A stretch of 64,000 nucleotides of DNA from Pseudomonas fluorescens (GCF_001648775.1 NZ_LVEJ01000003.1:186001-250000), one strand, 5' to 3'. Positions 1 through 9,852 are shown, counted from the stretch's first letter. Notes: generated by a model not told the origin, from the letters alone. Program-made: numbers and translations.

Positions 1-32
1 CATTCAACATTGATGGTGACTGACACGACGCT

Positions 33-57
33 TTCGCGAGCAAGCTCGCTCCCACAG
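33..57. repeat. REP palindrome, single copy
   Basis: One copy of the Pseudomonas REP core (TTCGCGAGCAAGCTCGCTCCC) lies just downstream of the phaC1 stop codon. Its partner, if any, lies left of the window. As a 3'-flanking palindrome it may protect or terminate the phaC1 transcript, but this is inferred. Confidence 0.85.
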
Positions 58-60
58 GTT

Positions 61-1740
61 TTACCGTTCGTGAACGTAAGTGCCCGGCGAGGCTTCACCC
101 GCCGGATATGCCTTGTTGCCCAGTTTCAGCGGGGCCTTTTTCAGGTTGCCCGAGCGCTCGGCCTGCCACGTCTGCCAGTACAGCCACCAGGAATCGGTGT
201 GCTTGGTCGAGTTTTCCTGCCACTCATCGGCATTCGCGGCCATTTCTTCGCCGGTCATGTAACGCGATTTCGGGTTGCCCGGCGGGTTCAGAATGCTCTG
301 GATATGCCCGCTGCTCGACAACACGAACTCGACCTTGCCACCAAACAGCTGCGCCGACTTGTAGCAGGACTTCCACGGTGTGATGTGGTCGTTGGTGCCG
401 GCCAGCGAGAAAATGTCGGCGGTGACCTGCTTGAGGTCGATCGGCGTACCGCACACTTCCAGTGCATTCGGGCGGATCAGTGGGTTGTTTTTGAACATCT
501 CGATCAGGTCGCCGTGGAACGCAGCGGGCAACCGTGTGGTGTCGTTGTTCCAGAACAGGATGTCGAACACCGGCGGCTCGTTGCCGAGCAGGTAGTTGTT
601 GACCCAGTAGTTCCAGATCAAGTCGTTGGGGCGCATCCACGCGAAGACCTTGGCCATGTCTTTGCCTTCGAGCACGCCGGCCTGGTACGAGTGGCGCTTG
701 GCGGTTTCCAGGGTCTGCTCGTCGACGAACAGGGCGACGTCGCTGTCCAGCGTCGTGTCGAGCACGCTGACCAGCAGCGTGAGGGCATTGACCTTCTTCT
801 CGCCGATCGCCGCGTAGTGGCCAAGCAGGGCGGTACAGGTGATGCCACCGGAGCAAGCGCCGAGCATGTTCACGTCTTTGCTGCCGGTGATCGCGGTAAC
901 CACGTCGACCGCTTCTTTCAGCGCATCGATGTACGTCGACAGGCCCCACTCGCGCTGGGCCTTGGTCGGGTTGCGCCAGCTGACGATGAACGTCTGCACG
1001 TTATTGCGCAGGCAGAAACGCGCCAGACTTTTGTCCGGGCTCAAATCGAATACGTAGAATTTGTTGATCTGCGGCGGCACCACCAGCAGTGGACGCTCGT
1101 GGACTTGCTCGGTGATCGGCTTGTATTGGATCAGCTCCAGCACGTCGTTGCGAAACACCACCGCGCCTTCGGTGACACCAAGGCTCTTGCCGACCTCGAA
1201 CGCGCCCATGTTGACCTGACTCGGCATGCCGCCGTTGTGCACCAGATCCTTGGCCAGATGCGAGAGGCCATCGAGCAGGCTTTTGCCGCCGGTCTCGAAG
1301 AAGCGTTTCACCGCAGCCGGGTTGGCGGCGGTGTTGGTCGGGGCCATGGCTTCGGTCATCAGGTTGATGACGAAGTGGCCGCGGGCGATATCTTTGGGTG
1401 ACAGACTACTGTCATCGATCCAGGAATGGAGTTCCTTGCGCCATGCCAGGTAAGTTTGCAGATAACGTTTGTAGAGCGGGTTCTGGCTCCACGCAGGATC
1501 GGCGAAGCGACGGTCATCGCCAGCCGGTTGCAGTTCGGATTTGCCGAACAACACGTTCTTCAGTTCGAGGCCGAAATGGGTGACGTGTTTGACGCTATGG
1601 ATCGGTTGTTTAATGGCCTGTTTCAGCACCATACGAGCAGAGGCCAGCAGATCCTTTCCGCGTAGCCCAACGACGGGATTAAGCCCCAGGGTGTTTTCCG
1701 AGGCTTGGTACTTCAGGTCATCGTTATTCTTGTTACTCAT
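61..1740 (-). CDS. phaC1: class II poly(3-hydroxyalkanoate) synthase PhaC1
   Basis: This enzyme polymerises medium-chain-length (R)-3-hydroxyacyl-CoA into PHA on the surface of storage granules. The protein is 559 aa, the usual class II length. The synthase lipase-like box GACSGG places the nucleophile at Cys296. The other triad residues sit at Asp451 (in GTNDH) and His479 (in SSGH), exactly the known class II positions. The ATG is supported by a GGAG 8 nt upstream. The gene begins the pha locus (normally phaC1-phaZ-phaC2-phaD), which continues off the left edge. A sigma54-like promoter is visible upstream. The assignment is near certain; only substrate range cannot be read from sequence. Confidence 0.97.
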   Translation of the reverse strand: MSNKNNDDLKYQASENTLGLNPVVGLRGKDLLASARMVLKQAIKQPIHSVKHVTHFGLELKNVLFGKSELQPAGDDRRFADPAWSQNPLYKRYLQTYLAWRKELHSWIDDSSLSPKDIARGHFVINLMTEAMAPTNTAANPAAVKRFFETGGKSLLDGLSHLAKDLVHNGGMPSQVNMGAFEVGKSLGVTEGAVVFRNDVLELIQYKPITEQVHERPLLVVPPQINKFYVFDLSPDKSLARFCLRNNVQTFIVSWRNPTKAQREWGLSTYIDALKEAVDVVTAITGSKDVNMLGACSGGITCTALLGHYAAIGEKKVNALTLLVSVLDTTLDSDVALFVDEQTLETAKRHSYQAGVLEGKDMAKVFAWMRPNDLIWNYWVNNYLLGNEPPVFDILFWNNDTTRLPAAFHGDLIEMFKNNPLIRPNALEVCGTPIDLKQVTADIFSLAGTNDHITPWKSCYKSAQLFGGKVEFVLSSSGHIQSILNPPGNPKSRYMTGEEMAANADEWQENSTKHTDSWWLYWQTWQAERSGNLKKAPLKLGNKAYPAGEASPGTYVHER

Positions 1741-1785
1741 CTACGACGCTCCATTGTCCTGAGACGAGTACCCGGTTTTCTGCTG

Positions 1786-1802
1786 TGCAGTTCCACAGCC
1801 AA
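1786..1802 (-). promoter_or_regulatory. putative sigma54 promoter of phaC1
   Basis: On the minus strand the sequence TTGGCTGTGGAACTGCA has the GG and GC doublets separated by exactly 10 nt, as in -24/-12 promoters. It would start transcription about 35 nt upstream of the phaC1 ATG. A sigma54-type promoter has been proposed upstream of phaC1 in P. aeruginosa. The central bases deviate from consensus, so this is a candidate only. Confidence 0.45.
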
Positions 1803-1998
1803 TGCCAGGTACTACTGCTCGGGTGACCGTTAATTCTGCATAGCTGCTTTACAGTCGTAGAGCACTGCAGGGAACTTGCCAGCTCCATTGGTTACCCGAG
1901 TTTAATTTTTTTCGCAAGCAGGCCGATCCTCGGCCACACAGCAGAGCATTCAAATAGATGAATTTAGAAAATGCCCTCTAATGAGCGCAAGGCTCGGG

Positions 1999-2376
1999 CT
2001 AGAGCATCAGCTTGACGATGGACTCGTTCGGGTCGCGGGTTTTTCCCGCCGCTTTGAGCTCGGCCAGATAATCGGCCCAGAGTGCGTCATGACGTCGCCC
2101 CAGCTCGTAGAGATAATCCCAGGTGAACAGGCCGCTGTCGTGACCGTCGTCGAAGGTCAGTTTCAGTGCGTAGTGACCGGCCGGTTCCAGTTTGCTCAGA
2201 CCGACGTTGATCTTGCCGAATTGCAGGATCGGTTTGCCGTGGCCCTGGACCTCGGCGGAGGGAGAATGTACGCGCAGGAATTCGGCGGGCAGGGTGTATT
2301 CCTCGCCGGACGCGTAAGTGAGCGTCAGGGTTTTCGAGGCTTTGTGCAGTTTGATGTCGGTGGGGATTTGAGTCAT
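1999..2376 (-). CDS. DUF971 (gamma-butyrobetaine hydroxylase-like N-terminal domain) protein
   Basis: A 125-aa protein consisting of one DUF971 domain, the small fold found at the N-terminus of gamma-butyrobetaine hydroxylase and as a stand-alone bacterial protein. Its biochemical role is not established; stand-alone members are often linked with Fe-S metabolism. The start was set at the ATG of MTQIP, because the longer reading frame upstream is only translated REP sequence. The segment WDYLYELGRRHDALWADYL is typical of the family. It sits between phaC1 and hslU, a position conserved in Pseudomonas, and is separated from hslU by a REP pair. Confidence 0.9.
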   Translation of the reverse strand: MTQIPTDIKLHKASKTLTLTYASGEEYTLPAEFLRVHSPSAEVQGHGKPILQFGKINVGLSKLEPAGHYALKLTFDDGHDSGLFTWDYLYELGRRHDALWADYLAELKAAGKTRDPNESIVKLML

Positions 2377-2413
2377 GGGCTGGCGTCCGATGTGTGGGCG
2401 ACCCTTGAACAAA

Positions 2414-2505
2414 TGTGGGAGCGAGCTTGCTCGCGAAAGCGGTGTGTCAGACGACGTTGATGTCGACTGACACGGCCTCTTCGCGAGCAAGCTCGCTCCC
2501 ACAGG
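2414..2505. repeat. REP pair in inverted orientation (REPIN)
   Basis: Two REP cores (2414-2437 and 2480-2505) face each other across about 42 nt, a REPIN-type doublet of about 92 bp. It fills the gap between the hslU stop and the DUF971 start and could fold into a long hairpin in the transcript. Confidence 0.9.
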
Positions 2506-2529
2506 GTCCGCTACCGCTGTAAGTATGGC

Positions 2530-3867
2530 TTACAGGATATAACGGGACAGGTCTTCGTTCTGCGCCAATTCGCCGAGGTGGCTGTTGACGTATTCGGCGT
2601 CGATCAGAATCGGCTTCTCATCGTGGGTGCTGGCCAGATCACCGGCGCTGAACGACACCTCTTCAAGCAGACGCTCCAGCAGGGTGTGCAGACGACGGGC
2701 ACCGATGTTCTCGGTCTTCTCGTTGACCTGCCAGGCGATCTCCGCCAGACGCTTGATGCCTTCGGGCTGGAACTGGATGTTCAGGCCTTCGGTTTTCAGC
2801 AGCGCGCAATATTGCTCGGTGAGCGAAGCGTGCGGTTCGCTGAGGATGCGTTCGAAGTCTTCCGGGCTCAGGGCCTTGAGTTCGACGCGAATCGGCAGAC
2901 GACCTTGCAGCTCAGGCACCAGATCGCTCGGCTTGCTCAGGTGGAACGCACCGGACGCGATGAACAGGATGTGGTCAGTCTTGACCATGCCCAGTTTGGT
3001 GTTGACGGTGCAGCCTTCGATCAGCGGCAGCAGGTCGCGTTGCACGCCTTCACGGGAGACATCGGCGCCGCCGACATTGCCACGCTTGGCGACTTTGTCG
3101 ATCTCGTCGATGAACACGATGCCGTGCTGTTCAACCGCTTCCAGCGCTTTGGCTTTCAGCTCTTCTTCGTTGACCAGACGCCCGGCTTCCTCGTCGCGCA
3201 CCAGCTTCAGCGCTTCTTTGACCTTGAGCTTGCGCGCTTTCTTCTTGCCCTTGCCCATGTTGGCGAACAGCGACTGCAACTGGTTGGTCATTTCTTCCAT
3301 GCCGGGCGGCGTGGCGATTTCGATGCCGGCCACTTCGGCGACTTCGATCTCGATTTCCTTGTCATCCAGCTGACCTTCGCGCAGGCGCTTGCGGAACAGC
3401 TGACGGGTGTTGGAATCGGAGCTCGGTGCTTCTTCGTTGCTGAAGCCCATGCGGGCCGGCGGCAGCAGCGCGTCGAGGATACGATCCTCGGCAGCGTCTT
3501 CGGCGCGGTGACGCACGCGGGTCATTTCCTGCTCACGGAGCATTTTGATCGCAGCGTCAGCCAGATCACGGATGATCGATTCGACGTCACGACCGACGTA
3601 ACCGACTTCGGTGAACTTGGTCGCTTCGACCTTGATGAACGGCGCGTTGGCGAGTTTCGCCAGACGACGGGCGATCTCGGTTTTACCGACACCGGTCGGG
3701 CCGATCATCAGGATGTTCTTCGGGGTCACTTCAACACGCAGCTCTTCAGGCAGCTGCATGCGGCGCCAGCGGTTGCGCAGGGCAATCGCGACGGCGCGCT
3801 TGGCATCGTCCTGGCCGATGATGTGGCGGTTGAGTTCGTGGACGATTTCGCGGGGAGTCATGGACAT
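2530..3867 (-). CDS. hslU: ATP-dependent protease ATPase subunit HslU (ClpY)
   Basis: HslU is the AAA+ unfoldase that feeds substrates into the HslV peptidase in the cytoplasm. The 445-aa protein carries Walker A GPTGVGKT at residues 56-63 and Walker B with the sensor segment [10 protein letters not shown]. It ends in DLSRYIL, the C-terminal tail known to insert into HslV. The insertion domain follows Walker A as in the family. It lies 54 nt downstream of hslV and is presumably co-transcribed from the heat-shock promoter upstream of hslV. The first ATG is chosen; a second in-frame ATG two codons later is possible. Confidence 0.98.
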   Translation of the reverse strand: MSMTPREIVHELNRHIIGQDDAKRAVAIALRNRWRRMQLPEELRVEVTPKNILMIGPTGVGKTEIARRLAKLANAPFIKVEATKFTEVGYVGRDVESIIRDLADAAIKMLREQEMTRVRHRAEDAAEDRILDALLPPARMGFSNEEAPSSDSNTRQLFRKRLREGQLDDKEIEIEVAEVAGIEIATPPGMEEMTNQLQSLFANMGKGKKKARKLKVKEALKLVRDEEAGRLVNEEELKAKALEAVEQHGIVFIDEIDKVAKRGNVGGADVSREGVQRDLLPLIEGCTVNTKLGMVKTDHILFIASGAFHLSKPSDLVPELQGRLPIRVELKALSPEDFERILSEPHASLTEQYCALLKTEGLNIQFQPEGIKRLAEIAWQVNEKTENIGARRLHTLLERLLEEVSFSAGDLASTHDEKPILIDAEYVNSHLGELAQNEDLSRYIL

Positions 3868-3921
3868 AGTAGTTGACGGTCCTCAAGCAGAAACAAGCCG
3901 TGGCACAGGGCCGCGTCAGGC

Positions 3922-4452
3922 TTATTCAGCGAGATCCTGCTCCTCAATGGTCTGAGTGTGGTTGGTGAATACGCAGATGTCGGCAGCGATGCCCAGTGCG
4001 GTTTCGACGATTTCACGGGCCGACAGGTCGGTCTTTTTCAGCAGGGCGCTGGCCGCAGCCTGCGCGTAGCCGCCGCCGGAACCCATGGCGATCAGGCCAT
4101 CTTCGGGTTCGACCACGTCACCGTTGCCGGTAATGATCAGCGAGGCGTCTTTGTTGGCGACCGCGAGCATCGCTTCGAGGCGGCTCAGGGAGCGGTCGGT
4201 GCGCCATTCTTTGGCGAGTTCGACAGCGGCACGCACCAGGTGGCCCTGATGTTTTTCAAGCTGGCCTTCGAAGCGTTCGAAGAGGGTAAAGGCGTCGGCG
4301 GTGGCACCGGCAAAACCGGCGATGACCTGGCCGTGGTACAGGCGACGAACTTTTTTCGCGTTGCCTTTCATCACGGTATTGCCGAGAGAAACCTGGCCGT
4401 CGCCGCCCATGACGACTTTGCCGTGACGGCGGACTGAAACGATGGTGGTCAA
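3922..4452 (-). CDS. hslV: ATP-dependent protease proteolytic subunit HslV (ClpQ)
   Basis: HslV is the threonine peptidase of the HslVU complex, a two-domain relative of proteasome beta subunits. The start is taken at TTG (4452-4450). This puts Thr at position 2 (TTIVSVRR), which must become the N-terminal catalytic Thr after Met removal. A GGAG lies 9 nt upstream. An upstream ATG would add 16 residues and bury the catalytic Thr, so it was rejected. The product is 176 aa, the normal length, with the expected motif [17 protein letters not shown] heat-shock promoter is visible about 50 nt upstream. Confidence 0.97.
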   Translation of the reverse strand: MTTIVSVRRHGKVVMGGDGQVSLGNTVMKGNAKKVRRLYHGQVIAGFAGATADAFTLFERFEGQLEKHQGHLVRAAVELAKEWRTDRSLSRLEAMLAVANKDASLIITGNGDVVEPEDGLIAMGSGGGYAQAAASALLKKTDLSAREIVETALGIAADICVFTNHTQTIEEQDLAE

Positions 4453-4498
4453 GGGAAGAGTCTCCACACAGCGGGGCGAAAGTGCCTTATGCCCATTC

Positions 4499-4525
4499 AT
4501 ATGGGGGTGCTGGAGAGGATTTCAA
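4499..4525 (-). promoter_or_regulatory. sigma32 (heat-shock) promoter of hslVU
   Basis: On the minus strand TTGAAA (4525-4520) and CCCCATAT (4506-4499) are separated by 13 nt. This is an excellent match to the RpoH consensus (CTTGAA, N13-17, CCCCATNT). It places the start of transcription about 40 nt upstream of the hslV TTG. hslVU is a classical heat-shock operon, so sequence and function agree. Confidence 0.78.
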
Positions 4526-4593
4526 CCGGGCAGGGTGCGGAGGGACGAACGGCGGAGGGCAGATCAGAATTTTGTGGTGCTGGTTATGACGCC

Positions 4594-4657
4594 TTCGCGA
4601 GCAGGCTCGCTCCCACAGGGACAGCGCATAGCCTGTGGGAGCGAGCTTGCTCGCGAA
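4594..4657. repeat. REP pair (short-spaced)
   Basis: REP cores at 4594-4619 and 4633-4657 in opposite orientation are separated by only about 14 nt. The doublet lies in the hslV / SPOR-protein gap, upstream of the hslV heat-shock promoter. Confidence 0.88.
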
Positions 4658-4693
4658 GAACGATGACACGGTGACACGGTGACTCTGACGAAA

Positions 4694-5410
4694 TCAGCGG
4701 CTCTGGCGTTGTTGTAACAACAGGTTGCTGAAGCCAGCACCGGCCAGTTGTTTCTGCGCCGTGGTCAGTTGTTCACGGTTACTGAACGGGCCGACCAAGA
4801 CGCGGTACCAGGTTTCATCCTTCACCGTGCCGGACTCAACCGCCACCGCCTGGCCAAGCAGAATGATCTGCGCGCGGACCTTGTCAGCATCGGTTTCCTT
4901 ACGGAACGAACCGGCCTGCAAGAAGAACTTGGTCACTGGCGCCGCTTTGCTCACCGGCGGTGCTGGCGGCGGGGTAATCCCGGCCAGAGCAGCCTGAGCA
5001 CGGGCGGTGTCGATCTTCGCCGCTTCCGCCGGGGTCACTGGCGTGGTCGGGATGGCCGGCACTTGTGGCGTCGGCAACGTCTTCTCCGGCACGGCGTCCG
5101 GCGGCACGATCACTTCCGATTCCGGCAACAGGGTGTAGAAGTCGTACTTCGGCTTCACCGGTTGAGTCGGGCTCGGCGGGGTCTTGTTGGCCTCGGCGAT
5201 TTTCGACGCTTTCTGCTGTTGCGCCTGCTCGACCTTCTCACGCTTGACCGTGTCGCTGCCCTTGCCCGGCTCCAGCTTCATCAGAAACACGATGAACGCG
5301 CCGACCGTCAGGCCGATGGCCATCCACAGCCAACCCGGAATCGGTTGCTTTGCAGGAGCTTGGTAACGGCTGGCGCCACGCTTGGGTGCAGGTTTTTTCT
5401 TGGCAGCCAA
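4694..5410 (-). CDS. SPOR-domain membrane protein (FtsN-like)
   Basis: A 238-aa bitopic protein. It has a basic cytoplasmic tail (residues 1-22, rich in Lys/Arg/Pro), one membrane helix (about 26-44, IPGWLWMAIGLTVGAFIVFLM), a Pro-rich linker, and a C-terminal SPOR domain (about 160-235) that would bind denuded septal peptidoglycan. The TTG start follows the argS stop by 1 nt, with GGAG about 10 nt upstream inside argS. The position between argS and hslV, the place occupied by ftsN next to hslV in enterobacteria, supports a divisome role. Equivalence to FtsN is inferred. Confidence 0.88.
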   Translation of the reverse strand: MAAKKKPAPKRGASRYQAPAKQPIPGWLWMAIGLTVGAFIVFLMKLEPGKGSDTVKREKVEQAQQQKASKIAEANKTPPSPTQPVKPKYDFYTLLPESEVIVPPDAVPEKTLPTPQVPAIPTTPVTPAEAAKIDTARAQAALAGITPPPAPPVSKAAPVTKFFLQAGSFRKETDADKVRAQIILLGQAVAVESGTVKDETWYRVLVGPFSNREQLTTAQKQLAGAGFSNLLLQQRQSR

Positions 5411-5411
5411 C

Positions 5412-7148
5412 TTACATACGCTCCAGAGTTTCCAGACCCAACAGCTCCAGGCCTTGCTTGAGGGTGCGACCGGTCAGCGCGGCCAGGCGCAGACGGCTCT
5501 GCATCTGGGCCGGGGTTTCGGCAGCGAGGATCGGGCAGTTCTCGTAGAAGCTGGAGAACAGACCGGCAACGTCGTACAGGTAGGTGCAGAGAATGTGCGG
5601 CGTGCCTTTGTCGGACACGTTGTTCAGCACTTCGCCGAACTGCGCCAGTTTCGCCGCCAGCTCTTGCTCGTGCGCGGCTTCCAGCACGATCTGGCCATCG
5701 ACTTCGCTGAAGTCCTTGCCCAGTTTGCGGAACACACCGGCCACACGGGTGTAGGCGTACAGCAGGTATGGAGCAGTGTTGCCTTCGAAATTCAGCATCA
5801 GGTCGAAGTTGAAGCTGTAGTCACTGGTGCGGTGCTTCGACAGGTCGGCGTACTTCACCGCGCCGATGCCGACGACTTTGGCGATGTTGCGCAGTTCGTC
5901 TTCGGCCAGCGTAGGGTTCTTCTCTTTGACCAGGCTGTATGCACGTTCCTGCGCTTCGGTCAGCAGGTCGATCAGCTTCACGGTGCCGCCGTCACGGGTC
6001 TTGAACGGACGGCCGTCGGCGCCGTTCATAGTGCCGAAGCCCATGTGTTCCATCTCCATCGGATGGGTGACGAAACCGGCCTTGCGCGCCACGGCGAACA
6101 CTTGCTGGAAGTGCAGGGCCTGACGCTGATCGACGAAGTACAGCGCGCGATCGGCTTTCAGTTTGCCACTGCGGTAGCGCACGGCGGCCAGGTCAGTGGT
6201 GGCGTACAGGTAGCCGCCGTCAGCCTTGACGATGATCACTGGCAGCGGGTCGCCGTCGGCGTTCTTGAACTCGTCGAGGAACACGCACTGGGCGCCATTA
6301 CTCTCGACCAGCATGCCAGCGGCTTTCAGGTCGTTGACCACATTGATCAGGTCGTCGTTGTAGGCGCTTTCGCCCATCACGTCGGCCATGGTCAGTTTGA
6401 CGTTGAGCAGTTCGTAGATCTTCTGGCAGTGCGACAGCGAGATGTCCTTGAACTTGGTCCACAGCGCCAGGCACTCGGCGTCGCCGGCCTGCAGCTTGAC
6501 CACCAGGCCACGGGCGCGGTCGGCGAATTCTGCGGATTCGTCGAAACGCTGCTTGGCGGCGCGGTAGAAGTTTTCCAGATCGGACAGCTCGTCGCTGGTG
6601 ATCGGGTTTTCCTGCAGGTACGCCATCAGCATGCCGAACTGGGTGCCCCAGTCGCCAACGTGGTTCTGACGGATCACTTCGTCGCCGAGGAATTCGAGGA
6701 CGCGGGCCACGCCGTCGCCAATGATGGTCGAGCGCAAGTGGCCAACGTGCATTTCTTTGGCCAGGTTAGGAGCCGACAGGTCGACCACGGTGCGCTGCGC
6801 CGGGCCAGCCTTGCGCACGCCAACGTTGGCGTCGGCCAGTGCGGCGTCGAGACGCGAAGCCAAAGCCTGGGTGTTCTGGAAGAAGTTGATGAAGCCCGGG
6901 CCGGCGATTTCGGCCTTGGTGACGTTCTCGTCAGCCGGCAGCGCGGCGATGATTTTTTCCGCCAGATCGCGCGGCTTCATGCCCGCAGGCTTGGCCAGCA
7001 TCATGGCGATGTTGCTGGCAAAGTCGCCGTGCGTCTTGTCGCGGGCGTTCTCCACCTGGATCGCCGGCGTCAGGCCTTCAGGCAACACACCTTCGTTGAC
7101 GAGTTGGGTGAGGGCTTGTTGGATCAGCTGGCGAATGGTGTCTTTCAT
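5412..7148 (-). CDS. argS: arginine--tRNA ligase
   Basis: ArgS charges tRNA-Arg with arginine. The class Ia protein is 578 aa when started at the ATG of [13 protein letters not shown], which has GAGAAG just upstream; the longer frame only adds noncoding sequence. The HIGH motif appears as HVGH in [17 protein letters not shown]. The C-terminal anticodon-binding domain ends in [13 protein letters not shown] canonical KMSK is not obvious, as is common in ArgS. It is followed at 1 nt by the SPOR gene, so the two are probably co-transcribed. Confidence 0.98.
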   Translation of the reverse strand: MKDTIRQLIQQALTQLVNEGVLPEGLTPAIQVENARDKTHGDFASNIAMMLAKPAGMKPRDLAEKIIAALPADENVTKAEIAGPGFINFFQNTQALASRLDAALADANVGVRKAGPAQRTVVDLSAPNLAKEMHVGHLRSTIIGDGVARVLEFLGDEVIRQNHVGDWGTQFGMLMAYLQENPITSDELSDLENFYRAAKQRFDESAEFADRARGLVVKLQAGDAECLALWTKFKDISLSHCQKIYELLNVKLTMADVMGESAYNDDLINVVNDLKAAGMLVESNGAQCVFLDEFKNADGDPLPVIIVKADGGYLYATTDLAAVRYRSGKLKADRALYFVDQRQALHFQQVFAVARKAGFVTHPMEMEHMGFGTMNGADGRPFKTRDGGTVKLIDLLTEAQERAYSLVKEKNPTLAEDELRNIAKVVGIGAVKYADLSKHRTSDYSFNFDLMLNFEGNTAPYLLYAYTRVAGVFRKLGKDFSEVDGQIVLEAAHEQELAAKLAQFGEVLNNVSDKGTPHILCTYLYDVAGLFSSFYENCPILAAETPAQMQSRLRLAALTGRTLKQGLELLGLETLERM

Positions 7149-7280
7149 GGTCTTCTCTTTCGACCGCAAGCGCGGCGGGCGCATCGATGCGCGGGTGGAA
7201 AAACTGGGCATTATCCGTTGCGAAGACGGGCTTGCCAACCTTAGCAGGCAGGATGTGGATGTGTGGTGACAAATAGATCA

Positions 7281-7332
7281 CTTTCGCGAGCGAGGGCGGT
7301 GCAATTCCTGTAGGAGCGAGCCTGCTCGCGAA
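7281..7332. repeat. REP pair, one copy degenerate
   Basis: A decayed REP (from 7281, only the TTCGCGAGCGAG half recognisable) faces a nearly intact copy at 7308-7332. It sits between the priA stop and the argS start. Confidence 0.7.
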
Positions 7333-7345
7333 GACGATCCTTCTA

Positions 7346-9565
7346 TCAATACAAATCGACGGGATCGACATCCAGCGACCAGCGCACCGCGCGCCCACTC
7401 GGCATCTGCTCCAGCACCAGCAACCAACTGGCCAGCAACCGGTGCAGCGGCGCCCGCGCGGTCGCCTGCAACAACAGCTGTGCGCGATACCGCCCGGCCC
7501 GCCGCTCCATCGGCGCCGGCACTGGCCCGAGCAGCTCGATGCCGGTCAAATTCTGTTCGGCCAACAAGCGCTCAGCCTCGCTGCACGCCTCATCGAGAAA
7601 ACCTTCCGCCTGCCCTGGCTTGTGCGCTTCGGCACGCAACAGCGCCAGATGCGCAAACGGCGGCAGCCCGGCGGCGCGGCGTTCGCTCAAGGCCTGCTCG
7701 GCAAAGGCGAAATAGCCCTGCTCGGTCAGTTGCACCAATAGGGGATGGTCGGCGAGGTGGGTCTGGATGATCACTTTGCCCGGCTCTTCGGCTCGGCCCG
7801 CACGGCCGGCGACCTGCACGATCAACTGCGCCATGCGCTCGCTGGCGCGGAAGTCGCCGGAGAACAAGCCTCCGTCGGCATCGAGAATCGACACCAGCGT
7901 CACCCGTGGAAAATGGTGCCCTTTGGCCAACATCTGTGTGCCGACCAGAATGCAGGGCTGGCCCTTCTGAATCGTCGCGAACAGCTGATTCATTGCGTCC
8001 TTGCGCGACGTGCTGTCGCGGTCGACGCGCAGCACCGGGTAATCCGGGAACAAAATCGCCAAACGTTCTTCGGCGCGCTCGGTGCCGGCGCCGACGGGCC
8101 GCAGATCGACCTTGTTGCACTTCGGACACTGGCGCGGCGTACGTTCCACGTAGCCGCAGTGGTGGCAGCGCAATTCGCCATAGCGTTGGTGCACGGTCAT
8201 CCTTGCGTCACAACGCGAACACTCGGACATCCAGCCGCAGTCGTGGCACAACAGCGTCGGCGCGAAACCGCGACGGTTGAGGAAGACCAATACTTGCTGG
8301 CCATTGGCGAGCGTCTGGCCAATGGCTTGCTGCATCGGCCCGGAAATCCCGCTGTCGAGTGGACGGCTTTTCACGTCCAGCCGCAGGAAACGTGGCTGCT
8401 TGGCGCCGCCGGCACGTTCATTCAGGCGCAGCAGGCCGTAACGGCCGGTGTAGGCGTTGTGCAGACTTTCCAGAGATGGCGTGGCGGAACCGAGCACGAT
8501 CGGGATGTTTTCCTGCCGTGCACGTACCAACGCCAGATCGCGGGCGTGGTAACGCAGGCCTTCCTGCTGTTTATAAGAGCCGTCGTGCTCTTCGTCGATG
8601 ATGATCAGCCCGGGGTTTTTCATCGGCGTGAACAGCGCCGAACGCGTGCCGATAATAATGTCGGCCTCGCCATCTCGGGCGGCGAGCCAGGCGTCGAGGC
8701 GCTCGCGGTCATTGACCGCCGAGTGCAGCAGGGCGATGCGCGCATTGAAGCGCTGTTCGAAGCGCGCGAGTGTCTGCGGGCCGAGGTTGATTTCCGGGAT
8801 CAGCACCAGTGCCTGTTTGCCGGCTTCGAGGGTTTCGCGGATCAGCTGCAAATAGACTTCGGTCTTGCCGCTGCCGGTGACCCCGGCCAGCAGGAACGCG
8901 TGATAACTGTCGAATCCGGCGCGGATGGCCTCGTAGGCGGCGCGCTGTTCAGCGTTGAGCGGCAATTCCGGTTGCGCCAGCCAGTGTTCGTGGCGCGCGC
9001 CCGGTGCATGGCGGCGGATTTCCACTTGCACGAGGTTCTTTGCCAGCAGCAGATCAAGGCTGTCCTTGCTCAGCATCAATTTGCTCAGCAACTGATGGGC
9101 GACGCCGTGCGGGTGCTGGGCCAGCGTCGCCAGTGCTTCGCGCTGGCGCGGCGCGCGGGCAATGCGCGGGTCATCAAGGCTGGCGCCGGGAGTGATCGAC
9201 CAGAAGCGCTCCTGTCGCGCCTCGGCCAGTTCACCCTGGCGCAGCAGCACCGGCAACGCCCAGCTCAAGGTGTCGCCGAGGCTGTGCTGATAATACTGCG
9301 ACGTCCACAGGCACAGCTTGAACAGGGCTGGCGGCAACGGCGGCGTGGCATCGAGCAGGGCCAGCGCCGGTTTCAGTTTCTCCACCGGTACTTCGCTGGT
9401 GTCCGTGACTTCGACCAGAATGCCGATCATCTCGCGGCGGCCAAACGGCACTCGCAGACGCATGCCCGGCTGCAATTGCTCGCGCAGCACGCCGGCCGGC
9501 GCCCGATAGTCGAACAGGCGGCGCAAGGGCGAAGGCAAGGCGAGGCGCAGAATGGCGTCGGGCAC
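7346..9565 (-). CDS. priA: primosomal protein N' (replication restart helicase PriA)
   Basis: PriA is a 3'-5' superfamily 2 helicase that recognises stalled forks and loads the primosome. The protein is 739 aa. Walker A is GVTGSGKTE, the DEAH-like box is IIDEEHDGSYKQ, and the zinc-binding cysteines lie in CHDCGWMSECSRC followed by CHHCGY and CPKC. The start is a GTG; no strong Shine-Dalgarno is visible, so the exact start is less certain than the identity. It is divergent from rpmE, with a REPIN and the rpmE promoter in the gap. Confidence 0.97.
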   Translation of the reverse strand: MPDAILRLALPSPLRRLFDYRAPAGVLREQLQPGMRLRVPFGRREMIGILVEVTDTSEVPVEKLKPALALLDATPPLPPALFKLCLWTSQYYQHSLGDTLSWALPVLLRQGELAEARQERFWSITPGASLDDPRIARAPRQREALATLAQHPHGVAHQLLSKLMLSKDSLDLLLAKNLVQVEIRRHAPGARHEHWLAQPELPLNAEQRAAYEAIRAGFDSYHAFLLAGVTGSGKTEVYLQLIRETLEAGKQALVLIPEINLGPQTLARFEQRFNARIALLHSAVNDRERLDAWLAARDGEADIIIGTRSALFTPMKNPGLIIIDEEHDGSYKQQEGLRYHARDLALVRARQENIPIVLGSATPSLESLHNAYTGRYGLLRLNERAGGAKQPRFLRLDVKSRPLDSGISGPMQQAIGQTLANGQQVLVFLNRRGFAPTLLCHDCGWMSECSRCDARMTVHQRYGELRCHHCGYVERTPRQCPKCNKVDLRPVGAGTERAEERLAILFPDYPVLRVDRDSTSRKDAMNQLFATIQKGQPCILVGTQMLAKGHHFPRVTLVSILDADGGLFSGDFRASERMAQLIVQVAGRAGRAEEPGKVIIQTHLADHPLLVQLTEQGYFAFAEQALSERRAAGLPPFAHLALLRAEAHKPGQAEGFLDEACSEAERLLAEQNLTGIELLGPVPAPMERRAGRYRAQLLLQATARAPLHRLLASWLLVLEQMPSGRAVRWSLDVDPVDLY

Positions 9566-9613
9566 GCGGGGGGATCTCTATAAACGCAAAAGAAGGGTTG
9601 AGCGCAGATCAAT

Positions 9614-9704
9614 TGTGGGAGCGAGCTTGCTCGCGAAGGCGGTGTATCAGGCGCTTAAAGACTGACTGACACAACGCATTCGCGAGCAAGCTCGCTCCCA
9701 CAGG
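9614..9704. repeat. REP pair in inverted orientation (REPIN)
   Basis: REP cores at 9614-9637 and 9679-9704 face each other with about 41 nt between. The spacing and total length (91 bp) are almost identical to the pair at 2414-2505. It lies upstream of both priA and rpmE. Confidence 0.9.
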
Positions 9705-9755
9705 GGAATGCGTTCAAGGCCGGGAGCCTAGCAGACGGTCGGTCTCGGTGACAGC

Positions 9756-9783
9756 TTGCGTGTTTGAAAAGGTCTGGTAGAAT
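9756..9783 (+). promoter_or_regulatory. probable sigma70 promoter of rpmE
   Basis: TTGCGT (9756-9761) and TAGAAT (9778-9783) are spaced 16 nt and lie about 65 nt upstream of the rpmE ATG. The match is reasonable and in the right place, but is unproven. Confidence 0.5.
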
Positions 9784-9852
9784 CCGCGGCCTAATTACGT
9801 GCGGTATTCAACAATAGTGTTGGGTGGCGGCACGCTAGCTGAGGAAGACACC

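Noticed and set aside
2377-2502. N-terminal extension of the DUF971 frame beginning MGASLLAKRP
   Set aside because: The extension is translated REP sequence. The same peptide appears wherever a REP lies upstream of a gene, so the start was moved to the ATG of MTQIP.
5382-7244. Long plus-strand frame opposite argS
   Set aside because: Antisense shadow of argS; the true gene has the HVGH motif and full domain content on the minus strand.
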